NCBI RefSeq assembly: GCF_031729055.1
Contig: NZ_JAVMIP010000022.1
Location: 1-51,484 of the forward strand
From: Pseudocalidococcus azoricus BACA0444
GTDB taxonomy: Bacteria; Cyanobacteriota; Cyanobacteriia; Thermosynechococcales; Thermosynechococcaceae
Direction: 5' to 3'
DNA length: 51,484 bases
Below the pieces are notes generated by a model. That model saw nothing but the letters and a program-made list of their open reading frames with translations, was not told the DNA's origin and did not search any database. Positions 44,438-51,484 of the stretch are shown piece by piece. Each line of letters opens with the position of its first letter. The stretch's first letter is position 1. Position numbers and translations under genes: made by a program.

Positions 44438-45019
44438 GTGGTTGGGGTCACTGGTAACGTGCAGCTACCCTTTTTTAGTTCCAACAACTTCACTGGTCTG
44501 GTCAATGACCGCTTCTGGCAAAACTTTTTCCCGGTGCCAGCCACGAACCCTCTTGATATTGGGGGCCTGGTGCCCGATTTTGAATTGCCCGTTGTCCAGC
44601 AAGGAGACCGAATTCGTTTAGCCAGTCTCTGGGTTGAGAAGCCTGTAGTGATTGCCTTTACCCGTATTTTCACCCAACATCAGTATTGCCCCTTTTGTTT
44701 GCCCCATATTAAAGACCTGAATCAACAATACGAAGCGTTCCAGGCCAAGGGAGCCGAACTATTACTGATTACCAGTACCGACATTGGCCAAAGTCAAATG
44801 GTGGTCACAGACCTGCAACTTAAAATGCCCCTCCTCAGCGACCCGGACTGCAAAACCTTCAAGAAATATCAAACCGGCCAGGCCCTCGGCGCACCCCTCC
44901 CAGCCCAGTTCATCATCACCACCGCCGGACGACTCCATTACAAACACCTATTTTCTTTCTTTGATCACAATGCGAGTGCCTCCCGATTGCTGGCAGAGCT
45001 TGATGAACTACCGGCTTAA
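44438..45019 (+). CDS. Redoxin-family protein (AhpC/TSA-like) with CPFC motif
   Basis: This 193-residue thioredoxin-fold protein shows LVPDFELPVVQQGDRIRLAS, a core strand VVIAFTRIF, and an active-site-like TQHQYCPFCLPHIKDL (CXXC), then ELLLITSTD and LPAQFIITTAGRLHY. The arrangement matches redoxin/AhpC-like oxidoreductases. GTG at 44438 is the only usable start in frame. It lies head-to-head with the ferredoxin-cyclase fusion, so the pair may share control by redox state. Confidence 0.75.
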   Translation: MVGVTGNVQLPFFSSNNFTGLVNDRFWQNFFPVPATNPLDIGGLVPDFELPVVQQGDRIRLASLWVEKPVVIAFTRIFTQHQYCPFCLPHIKDLNQQYEAFQAKGAELLLITSTDIGQSQMVVTDLQLKMPLLSDPDCKTFKKYQTGQALGAPLPAQFIITTAGRLHYKHLFSFFDHNASASRLLAELDELPA

Positions 45020-45118
45020 ACAACCCACTTCGGCTAGAATGATACGATTCGTAATATTCAATCGCTAGTATTGAGATAGGCTCGCACTCAGGACACTAGA
45101 TTAGGAAGCAGAAGCAGC

Positions 45119-46072
45119 ATGACCATTTCGGAACAATTCCTGCAACGGGGCGATTTGATTGGAACTCAGGTGATTACCCGGGATTCTGGTCGGAAACTGG
45201 GTGTGATTAATCAAGTCTGGGTGGACATTGATCAGCGATCGGTGGTGGCCCTTGGGATGCGGAATACCCTCTTCACCGGGGAGCAACGCTACATCTACCT
45301 GGACAGTATTCGCCAAATTGGAGACGTGGTGCTCGTTGATACCGAAGATTCCCTCGAGCCAGTCAATGTCTTTAACTACAGCACCCTGATTGACAGTGAA
45401 GTGATTACAGAAACCGGAGAACTCTTGGGTAAAGTCCGGGGGTTTAAGTTTGAAGTCGAAACCGGCAAAGTCACAGATTTAGTCATTGCCTCCTTTGGCT
45501 TGCCTTGGATTCCCTCCCAGTTGATCAGTACCTACGAATTACCCATTGACGAAATTGTCAGCACTGGCCCAGATCGGCTGATTGTGTTTGAAGGGGCCGA
45601 AAGTCGCTTAAATCAGTTAACTGTTGGTCTTTTGGAACGGGTTGGCCTGGGTGCGCCCCCTTGGGAGCAGGAGGAAGACGAGTACATTCAACCCATGACC
45701 CCGACGAGCAATCAATTACCTGCAGGCAGTCGTACCCCCGTTTATCCCCCCGAACGTCGTTACGATGCGCCCCGCCGCCAGACCTATGAACCAGAGCCGG
45801 AGTACGAATATCGGGAACCCCGACCGGCCAAGGCCCCACAATCTTACGAAGAAGAGAATTGGGATGAAACACCACCCGCCCGGCCTTTGAGTCGCCCTAA
45901 TTACCAAGCTGCCCCGGAAAGTCGCGCTTATCAAGAACCAACCATTGAATATGATGACGACCTTGAGCAGGATCCCTGGCGCAATCAAGAGGACGAACCC
46001 TATAAGGCTCCTCGGGTTAATATTCCGAGTTCTGAAAAGGTTAAACAAAAGGAAACTGAGCCTGAGTATTAA
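45119..46072 (+). CDS. PRC-barrel domain protein with disordered tail
   Basis: This 317-residue protein has two PRC-barrel domains: residues ~10-85 (GDLIGTQVITRDSGRKLGVI) and ~92-165 (SEVITETGELLGKVRGFKFE). Residues ~180-317 are low complexity, rich in Glu, Pro, Tyr and Arg (YEPEPEYEYREPRPAK). PRC barrels bind RNA or proteins in RimM and photosynthetic reaction centre H subunits; the function here is unknown. Cytosolic, no signal. Single gene with a purine-rich leader before ATG (GAAGCAGAAGCAGC). Confidence 0.82.
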   Translation: MTISEQFLQRGDLIGTQVITRDSGRKLGVINQVWVDIDQRSVVALGMRNTLFTGEQRYIYLDSIRQIGDVVLVDTEDSLEPVNVFNYSTLIDSEVITETGELLGKVRGFKFEVETGKVTDLVIASFGLPWIPSQLISTYELPIDEIVSTGPDRLIVFEGAESRLNQLTVGLLERVGLGAPPWEQEEDEYIQPMTPTSNQLPAGSRTPVYPPERRYDAPRRQTYEPEPEYEYREPRPAKAPQSYEEENWDETPPARPLSRPNYQAAPESRAYQEPTIEYDDDLEQDPWRNQEDEPYKAPRVNIPSSEKVKQKETEPEY

Positions 46073-46197
46073 CTAGCTGATATATAAAAATATTAGAGTC
46101 GTCTATCAGCCCGAACCTCAAAGGGGCCAAGAGCCACGATTTCACCAATTTACTGAGCCTTTTAAGGAGAACCTGGAAAACCTCTCAGTTGGGTGTT

Positions 46198-47040
46198 ATG
46201 AGACGTGACTCCATCTTTTATCAACTCTTCCAACAATTTCCCACCTGCCTTTTTGACCTGCTGACCACTGCTCCCCCCCAGGCCCCGGAGTATCGGTTTG
46301 AATCTGTCACAGTCAAAGAAACGGCCTTTCAACTGGATGGAGTTTTTTTACCGCCGGAAAGTGTAGAGCTAGGCACGGTGTACTTCTGTGAGGTGCAGTT
46401 TCAAAAAGATGACCAATTTTACGAACGATTCTTTAGCGAAATTTTCATCTACCTTTATCGCTTTCGTCAGACTTTTACGAGTTGGCAAGCCGTGGTCATT
46501 TATCCTAATCGCCAAACCGAACAGCACAATACTACGCCTTACCAAGCTCTTCTCAACAGTTCCCAAATCCATCGCCTGTATTTAGATGAACTTGAACTCG
46601 GTGCAGCCCCTTCTCTACCCGGACAACTGAACCAACTCACGGTAACTCGGACTGAAGACGTAAAAGAAATAGCCCAAAATATCATCAAACAGGCCAAGCA
46701 ATATCCACCCCCAACAGAACAAGCGATAATAAGCCTAACTATCACGATCATTGCCTATAAATTTACCCAGTTGAGTCGGCAGGAGGTTGAAGAGATGCTT
46801 GGATTTACCACCAGTGAACTAGAAAAAAGCCGCTTTTATCAAGAGGTAAAAGAAGAGGGATTGCAAGAAGGAGAACGGCTTTTGATTTTGCGGCAACTAT
46901 CCCAGCGATTGGGTGAACTTGATCCAGGCCTGGTGACTCAAATTACAGCCTTATCTCTAGATCGCTTGGAGGAACTGGGGTTAGCAATTTTTGACTTTCA
47001 AACGGGGCAGGATCTCCAGGCCTGGTTGCAGCATGACTAA
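46198..47040 (+). CDS. Rpn/PD-(D/E)XK-like DUF2887 protein
   Basis: This 280-residue member of the cyanobacterial DUF2887 family, linked to the Rpn/PDDEXK putative transposase group, opens with [20 protein letters not shown]. Next comes the nuclease-like core with [10 protein letters not shown] and [20 protein letters not shown] (D-x(n)-E-x-Q). The C-terminal part has a DUF4351-like tail ([20 protein letters not shown]). ATG at 46198 is preferred over a TTG at 46189. Many copies are typical per cyanobacterial genome. It is followed by proA after 44 bases, probably by chance. Confidence 0.82.
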   Translation: MRRDSIFYQLFQQFPTCLFDLLTTAPPQAPEYRFESVTVKETAFQLDGVFLPPESVELGTVYFCEVQFQKDDQFYERFFSEIFIYLYRFRQTFTSWQAVVIYPNRQTEQHNTTPYQALLNSSQIHRLYLDELELGAAPSLPGQLNQLTVTRTEDVKEIAQNIIKQAKQYPPPTEQAIISLTITIIAYKFTQLSRQEVEEMLGFTTSELEKSRFYQEVKEEGLQEGERLLILRQLSQRLGELDPGLVTQITALSLDRLEELGLAIFDFQTGQDLQAWLQHD

Positions 47041-47084
47041 AATTGTTCGAGGATCAAGTTTATCCCCGCAGTAGCAAAGGAATC

Positions 47085-48386
47085 ATGACCGAAGCATTCA
47101 CCCGGCCCCTATTGGCAACTATTCAATCAGTTCACCAGGCCAGCCGCACGACCGGACAACTCAGCACGGAAGCAAAAAATCACGCCTTAGAAGCCATTGC
47201 CCAGGCCCTAGAAACCTTTGCCCCGGAAATCCTCGCGGCGAATCAACAAGACTGTGAACAGGCCCAGGCTGAGGGATTACCCAATGCTCTGATTGCTCGC
47301 TTAAAACTGGATGCCAATAAACTCCAAGGGGCGATTACCGGAGTCAGACAGGTGGCGGGATTAGCAGATCCGGTCGGTGAAGTTCAAATTAAACGGGAAT
47401 TGGATACAGGGCTAATTTTGCAGCGGTTAACCTGTCCCTTGGGTGTATTGGGTGTCATTTTTGAGGCCAGGCCCGATGCAGTAATTCAAATTTCCTCGTT
47501 AGCTGTGAAGTCCGGCAATGGGGTAGTGCTCAAGGGCGGTAAAGAAGCCATCCACTCCTGCCAGGCCATTGTTAAAGCGATTCATCAGGGACTGGCCCAA
47601 AGTGATTATCCCGCCGCCGCCCTGGCCCTGCTGACCCAACGTAGTGAAATTCAACAGCTTTTAGAACTGGATCAATGGGTGGATTTAATTATTCCTCGCG
47701 GCTCTAATGAGTTTGTCCGTTACATTCAAGACCATACCCGGATTCCCGTACTCGGCCATGCCGATGGGATCTGTCACTTATATATTGATCAAGCTGCAGA
47801 TTTAGCCCAGGCCGTGGCCATTACCGTAGATTCCAAAACTCAATATCCTGCCGCCTGTAATGCCATTGAAACCCTCTTAGTTCACGCCGAGATTGCCCCC
47901 AAATTCTTACCAATGGTTTGTGATGCCCTCCAGGCCAAGGGAGTCGAGCTACGGGGAGATGCAACCTCATGCCAATTTGTCGAGCTAGTCCCTGCCACAG
48001 CAACCGATTGGGCCACCGAATATTGTGATTTGATTGTGTCCATCAAAGTGGTGGATTCCCTGGATGCAGCCCTAGAACACATTGACACCTATGGCTCAGG
48101 ACATACGGAAGCAATTGTGACTCAGGATCAGGAGACTGCCCGGAAATTTTTAGCCCAAGTCGATGCTGCTGGCGTATTTCATAATTGTTCGACTCGGTTT
48201 GCCGATGGGTTTCGCTATGGCCTGGGGGCAGAAGTGGGGATTAGTACCGCCAAATTACCACCACGGGGGCCAGTCGGGTTAGAAGGCTTAATTACCTACA
48301 AATATCAACTGGTGGGAGACGGTCACATTGTCCAAGACTACAGCGGCCCTCGTGCCAAAGCCTTTACCCATCAAGACCTGACCTAA
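47085..48386 (+). CDS. proA: Gamma-glutamyl phosphate reductase
   Basis: This NADPH-dependent enzyme reduces gamma-glutamyl phosphate to glutamate semialdehyde in proline synthesis. It has 433 residues from the ATG at 47085, which has AAAGGAA upstream; a longer frame to 47043 is not needed. Catalytic Cys is in [16 protein letters not shown]; other family blocks are [41 protein letters not shown] and [20 protein letters not shown]. The usual partner proB is not in the window. Confidence 0.95.
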   Translation: MTEAFTRPLLATIQSVHQASRTTGQLSTEAKNHALEAIAQALETFAPEILAANQQDCEQAQAEGLPNALIARLKLDANKLQGAITGVRQVAGLADPVGEVQIKRELDTGLILQRLTCPLGVLGVIFEARPDAVIQISSLAVKSGNGVVLKGGKEAIHSCQAIVKAIHQGLAQSDYPAAALALLTQRSEIQQLLELDQWVDLIIPRGSNEFVRYIQDHTRIPVLGHADGICHLYIDQAADLAQAVAITVDSKTQYPAACNAIETLLVHAEIAPKFLPMVCDALQAKGVELRGDATSCQFVELVPATATDWATEYCDLIVSIKVVDSLDAALEHIDTYGSGHTEAIVTQDQETARKFLAQVDAAGVFHNCSTRFADGFRYGLGAEVGISTAKLPPRGPVGLEGLITYKYQLVGDGHIVQDYSGPRAKAFTHQDLT

Positions 48387-48466
48387 GTCACTTCTAAATT
48401 CCAGTCAATCCCAGGCTCTATAATTGATTTGCCCATATTGATTTCCATCGCGGGCGTTGAGGTGAT

Positions 48467-50155
48467 ATGAAAGCGAGTCAGTTGCGGATTTGGTCACGGT
48501 TCATTAGCTTGGGCCTGGGAATTTTTCTATCACTCTGTTTGACTCTCCCTTTTCCCATATTTGCTCAATCACCAACCCCTAGCCCCACGTCAACACCAAC
48601 CACCCATTACGTCATTCTCGATGGACAAGAACTTTTCCCAATTCGGGAGCGGATTAGTGCTTTTACCCCAGAAATCCGGACTCGCATTATTTCTCAACGC
48701 CTCAAAGAATTAGCCGAAAATGTTCAACTCGAACTCGATCAATTTCGGATTTTAGATTACCCAAATCAAGAATTTACCGATATTTTGGCGGGTGACTCGA
48801 TTGTTTTCAGTGTGTTTGATGTCGATACAAAAGGCACAGGGATGAATCGGGTTGAATTGGCCCAGGCCCACTTAGACACGATCAAAGAAGCTATATTTAA
48901 CTATCGAGAATCCTACAAGCCTACTTCAATCTTACTTGGTGTTCTTTTAACAATCGTTACTACCATTGTCACTGTTTTTATATTTAAGGTTTTTTATAAA
49001 TTCCGGAATCCCTTACAACAAAAACTTCAATCTTGGGAGCGTGCACATCTTCCTCCCTTGCGGCTGTTTGATACTGAATTACTCAGTGTGGATCGAGTGG
49101 CAGACGGGTTAAATGAATTATTTAAGCTCTTATCCTTGTTCCTTGTCCTCATCCTTGCCTATACCTATGTTCAACTGGTCTTGGGTTACTTTCCCTGGAC
49201 ACGCCAAATTGCAGCCTCCTTGCTCCAAAGTATTAAAAATACGATTAGCACCCTTTGGCAGGACTTTGTGAATTATGTGCCCAATCTGATTTTTGTCGGG
49301 TTTATTATTCTTCTGACACTCTATACTTTACGTTTCGTTCGATTTATTTTTACGGAAATTGATCGGGGTGATATTTCCTTCCCTGGTTTCTATCAAGAAT
49401 GGAGTAAACCAACCTACAATATCGTTCGCGCCTTGGTTTTTGCCTTTGCAGCGATTATTGCTTTTCCCTATTTGCCAGGTTCGGGGAGTCCAGCCTTTCA
49501 AGGGGTTTCGGTGTTTTTAGGGTTACTTTTATCCCTCGGTTCCAGTGGCGCAGTTTCTAACATTGTGGGCGGGGCAATTCTCACCTATACGCGGGCATTT
49601 CGGGTGGGGGATGTCGTCAAAATTGGCGAGGCCCAGGGGCAAATTGTTGAACAAACTCTCTTAGTTACCCGGATTTATACGCCCAAGAATTTAACGATTA
49701 CGATTCCCAATGCCACCGTTGTCAGCAGTCAAATTATTAACTTCAGTGCCGCCGGTCAAGATAAAACTCGCAATCCTTTAATCCTCTCCACCACGATCAC
49801 CTTGGGGTATGACACGCCCTGGAAAAAAGTTTATGAAGTCATGATTGAGGCGGCCTTGGCTACAGAACATATTTTGGCAGAACCCACCCCCTTTGTTTGG
49901 CAAACCAGCTTAAATGATTTTCACGTGAGCTATGAAATTAATGCCTACACCGATAAGCCGGAACGAATGCCCTGGATTTTGGCAGAACTCCATCAAAACC
50001 TCCAAGACTATTGCAACCAGGCCGGGATTGAGATTATGTCACCTAACTTTCATGCACTGCGCGATGGCAACCACTCCACCATTCCAGGAAACTATTTGCC
50101 GGAAGACTATCAAGCTTCGGGGTTTAAGGTCAACTCTGATCCATCAGTTAATTAG
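48467..50155 (+). CDS. MscS-family mechanosensitive channel
   Basis: This 562-residue protein has a signal peptide (FISLGLGIFLSLCLTLPF) and a periplasmic domain to about residue 150. Four or five transmembrane helices follow; the last pore helix GLLLSLGSSGAVSNIVGGAI is the Gly/Ala-rich MscS TM3 type. A beta-domain (FRVGDVVKIGEAQGQIVEQT) and a C-terminal alpha/beta cage part (STTITLGYDTPWKKVYEVM) complete it. It releases solutes on osmotic downshift. Monocistronic, convergent with sixA. Confidence 0.9.
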   Translation: MKASQLRIWSRFISLGLGIFLSLCLTLPFPIFAQSPTPSPTSTPTTHYVILDGQELFPIRERISAFTPEIRTRIISQRLKELAENVQLELDQFRILDYPNQEFTDILAGDSIVFSVFDVDTKGTGMNRVELAQAHLDTIKEAIFNYRESYKPTSILLGVLLTIVTTIVTVFIFKVFYKFRNPLQQKLQSWERAHLPPLRLFDTELLSVDRVADGLNELFKLLSLFLVLILAYTYVQLVLGYFPWTRQIAASLLQSIKNTISTLWQDFVNYVPNLIFVGFIILLTLYTLRFVRFIFTEIDRGDISFPGFYQEWSKPTYNIVRALVFAFAAIIAFPYLPGSGSPAFQGVSVFLGLLLSLGSSGAVSNIVGGAILTYTRAFRVGDVVKIGEAQGQIVEQTLLVTRIYTPKNLTITIPNATVVSSQIINFSAAGQDKTRNPLILSTTITLGYDTPWKKVYEVMIEAALATEHILAEPTPFVWQTSLNDFHVSYEINAYTDKPERMPWILAELHQNLQDYCNQAGIEIMSPNFHALRDGNHSTIPGNYLPEDYQASGFKVNSDPSVN

Positions 50156-50169
50156 CAAGCAAATCCCTC

Positions 50170-50688
50170 TTAAATCTTGGGAATTTTGCTTAACATAAAA
50201 CGCGGCGGAGTTAACCAAAATAACCTGCTTTGCCCGACTGGATCCCCTAGTGGTAAATGCAAACCAATCACCCCGGCTTTTTTCATCTCTAATCCCCCCC
50301 AACTACTGCCCCAAACCAATAACTCGGCCCACTGACTTAAATCTGGTTCATGACCCACTAAGGCTAAACCCATTCTGGCTTGAGAGTGCCACTGGTCTAA
50401 CCACTGTAACCAATCCCCAAATCGCCCCCCCGGAGCTAAGGCCTCGTTAATCTGGACTTCATCTGCCAGGCCAGCATTGAGGAAAATATCACTGGTTTGT
50501 TTGGCTCGGACTAGGGGACTGGAGAGAATTAAATCGCAACTCACCCCTAAATCCACTAACCGCTCGGCAATCTGTTGAGTTTTCTTTTCCCCTTGATTAG
50601 TTAAGTAACGCTCAGCATCGGAGCCGGGAAAGAGTTCTCGGTCAATGGCAATCCCATGCCGAATTAGATAAAGGGGGAGTTCAGCCAT
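50170..50688 (-). CDS. sixA: Phosphohistidine phosphatase SixA
   Basis: This 172-residue histidine phosphatase carries LYLIRHGIAID (catalytic His near residue 11), SSPLVRAKQTSDIF, and the second histidine in LALVGHEPDLSQWAELL. The last motif, GHEPDLS, is typical of the SixA subgroup, which removes phosphate from phosphohistidine of HPt proteins. ATG at 50688 is preferred over GTG at 50703. Its 3' end is 15 bases from the convergent mscS stop. Confidence 0.9.
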   Translation of the reverse strand: MAELPLYLIRHGIAIDRELFPGSDAERYLTNQGEKKTQQIAERLVDLGVSCDLILSSPLVRAKQTSDIFLNAGLADEVQINEALAPGGRFGDWLQWLDQWHSQARMGLALVGHEPDLSQWAELLVWGSSWGGLEMKKAGVIGLHLPLGDPVGQSRLFWLTPPRFMLSKIPKI

Positions 50689-50703
50689 AGCTGTTGTTAA
50701 CAC

Positions 50704-50995
50704 TCATCTGATGATTATTCATTGTCCCAGGCCGCTAGTCGAAACAACCCACTTTAGTGGGAGACTTTAGTTGCTACACACCTGTAACCGTTCTATTAAT
50801 TCAACGATCATAGTTGAACAACGACGAGGAAGTCATACCATCACCTGTCTGACTGTTGGGTCATGAAGTATCGCTATCAGGTTTTATAGTATTACGCAGA
50901 CTTTTCTGAGAGAGTAGAAATCTTGAAAAGACTGACTGTAGAGCATTTCCTGCATTATTTTTATCCAGTTCTAAATCAGTAACGCTATCAAAGGA
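50704..50995. other. Gene-free region with a family B repeat
   Basis: No gene is visible. It holds the sixA upstream region and, at 50885-50989, a complete family B repeat that touches the TnpA remnant. Confidence 0.55.
50885..50989 (+). repeat. MITE-like repeat family B, complete copy
   Basis: 105 bases with ends TATAGTATTAC and GTAACGCTATC (imperfect inverted repeat). It shares CTGAGAGAGTAGAAATCTT with the 31289 copy and CCAGTTCTAAATCAGTAACG-type text with the reversed 18100 copy. Confidence 0.8.
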
Positions 50996-51168
50996 GAGAT
51001 ACAGAAACGATGTCGGCAACTGATCCTCCAAGTTGGTGATGCGGAGGATATCAAAATCTTGCAGGGAGTGGTGAGCAAGGATCACATCCATATGCATATT
51101 GAGTACCCTCCATCCCAGTCAATCCGTGAAATTGTTAGACGGATCAGGGGACGCACCTCTCGCTGTCA
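50996..51168 (+). pseudogene. IS200/IS605 TnpA fragment with HUH motif
   Basis: An open frame without a proper start gives LQVGDAEDIKILQGVVSKDH, IHMHIEYPPSQSIREIVRRI and RGRTSR. The HIHMH pair is the HUH metal-binding motif of Y1 transposases. The N-terminus and the catalytic tyrosine helix are missing. It starts 6 bases after the family B repeat and changes into unrelated sequence near 51150-51168. Confidence 0.8.
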
Positions 51169-51338
51169 CCAAGAGCGGGCAACTCCAGTTAGTTGACAGT
51201 CCTAGCGGTGTTGATGTCATGGATAATGCCGTTGACGAAATTATCGAATTAGTGTTGGCCAAAGGTGGAAATGTTATCTTGGCTGAAGATGGTGTCCTTT
51301 CCCTCTATCAATCCATTGCCTTGATCTTACAGTTCTAA
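51150..51338 (+). pseudogene. C-terminal fragment of a baeRF-type (release-factor-like) protein
   Basis: In a different frame from the TnpA fragment, the sequence reads DNAVDEIIELVLAKGGNVIL then AEDGVLSLYQSIALILQF and stops. This resembles the C-terminal block of bacterial archaeo-eukaryotic release factor (baeRF) proteins, with A-V-D-E...GG-V...DG-L...A-L-L-R-Y spacing. The N-terminal part is absent, so it is a decayed gene end joined to TnpA debris. Assignment is from memory of the family pattern. Confidence 0.5.
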
Positions 51339-51348
51339 AATTCTCAAG

Positions 51349-51383
51349 AAAAAAGGGCTCCACTAAATATCTGGTGAAGCCCT
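51349..51383 (-). terminator. Intrinsic terminator of psbD
   Basis: On the minus strand a stem GGGCTTCACC/TAGTGGAGCCC-type hairpin (51373-51382 paired with 51355-51363, one mismatch) is followed by six T's. It lies about 45 bases after the psbD stop. Confidence 0.8.
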
Positions 51384-51428
51384 CCAACTCAAATCAATAC
51401 TTGACTTAAGTTAATAGATTGACGTGCC

Positions 51429-51484
51429 TTAGAGAGCGTTACCACGGGGGAGTACCTCTTCGGGGAAGATAAAGTTTTCATGGG
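51429..51484 (-). CDS. psbD: Photosystem II D2 protein, C-terminal end
   Basis: Only the last 17 codons are in the window: HENFIFPEEVLPRGNAL followed by TAA. This is the invariant C-terminus of PsbD, the D2 reaction-centre subunit in the thylakoid membrane. In cyanobacteria one psbD copy overlaps psbC; here the psbC-like frame (MKTLSSPKRYSPVV...) closes at a TGA (51389-51391), and a terminator follows, so this is probably the solitary psbD copy (psbDII type). Confidence 0.92.
   Translation of the reverse strand, partial: HENFIFPEEVLPRGNAL

Noticed and set aside
45558..46048. Antisense frames in the PRC-barrel tail
   Set aside because: Shadow of Glu/Pro-rich low-complexity coding sequence.
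50861..51097. 78-codon minus-strand frame
   Set aside because: It crosses the family B repeat and is antisense to the TnpA fragment.
1..51484. CRISPR arrays
   Set aside because: No regularly spaced repeat cluster was seen; all repeats found are dispersed or simple.

Overview
The window looks like chromosomal DNA of a unicellular cyanobacterium. Evidence: the C-terminus of photosystem II D2 (psbD) at the right edge, a Vipp1/IM30 protein, an SLH/OprB-type iron-uptake porin, a cyanobacterial sulfate permease with a CysR-like regulator, and SrpG/SrpH/SrpI-like sulfur genes. The DNA is very rich in CCAGGCC/GGCCTGG, and I found no copy of the usual cyanobacterial HIP1 octamer GCGATCGC. I cannot name the species from sequence alone.

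Layout. 1-6187: end of a Dam-type methylase, livG/livF amino-acid transporter ATPases, a histidine phosphatase, a small coiled-coil membrane protein and a large GT39-like membrane glycosyltransferase. 6188-15496: housekeeping and stress genes (pentapeptide protein, SagB-type nitroreductase plus Rrf2 regulator, signal peptidase, ExoD, an aldo/keto reductase, a K+ channel, peroxiredoxin Q, Vipp1), interspersed with a MITE-like repeat (family A) and a decayed IS630 transposase. 15497-17822: IS200 TnpA remnant and an outer-membrane porin with its terminator.

18289-31391 is a sulfur island: cysA, sbpA, cysT, cysW and a second sbpA, then a divergent cysR, cysK (srpG), a frameshifted serine acetyltransferase (srpH), a family 2A encapsulin shell (srpI) and a cysteine desulfurase with a ~340-residue repetitive N-terminal tail (the expected encapsulin cargo). 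Convergent to it lie DUF442/Blh sulfurtransferase-phosphatase-like genes, duplicated in tandem, with a third copy cut off at a second MITE-like repeat (family B). Together these genes would import sulfate, make O-acetylserine and cysteine, and hold a desulfurase inside a protein shell. The encapsulin-desulfurase pair is the most notable system here. It matches a published nanocompartment family, so its novelty lies in details: the frameshift, the tail and the neighbours.

31479-35585: a DUF1993 protein, MurJ, tRNA-Leu(CAA), and a scar of integrase and HNH fragments next to the tRNA. 35586-40857: a three-gene signalling operon (lone receiver, a receiver-PP2C protein with an orphan H-box, hybrid kinase). 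41279-50688: MltA, a DM13 protein, a ferredoxin-cyclase fusion that has lost catalytic residues, a redoxin, a PRC-barrel protein, a DUF2887 protein, ProA, MscS and SixA. 50704-51484: a family B repeat, IS200 TnpA and baeRF fragments, then the terminator and 3' end of a psbD gene that appears to lack psbC.
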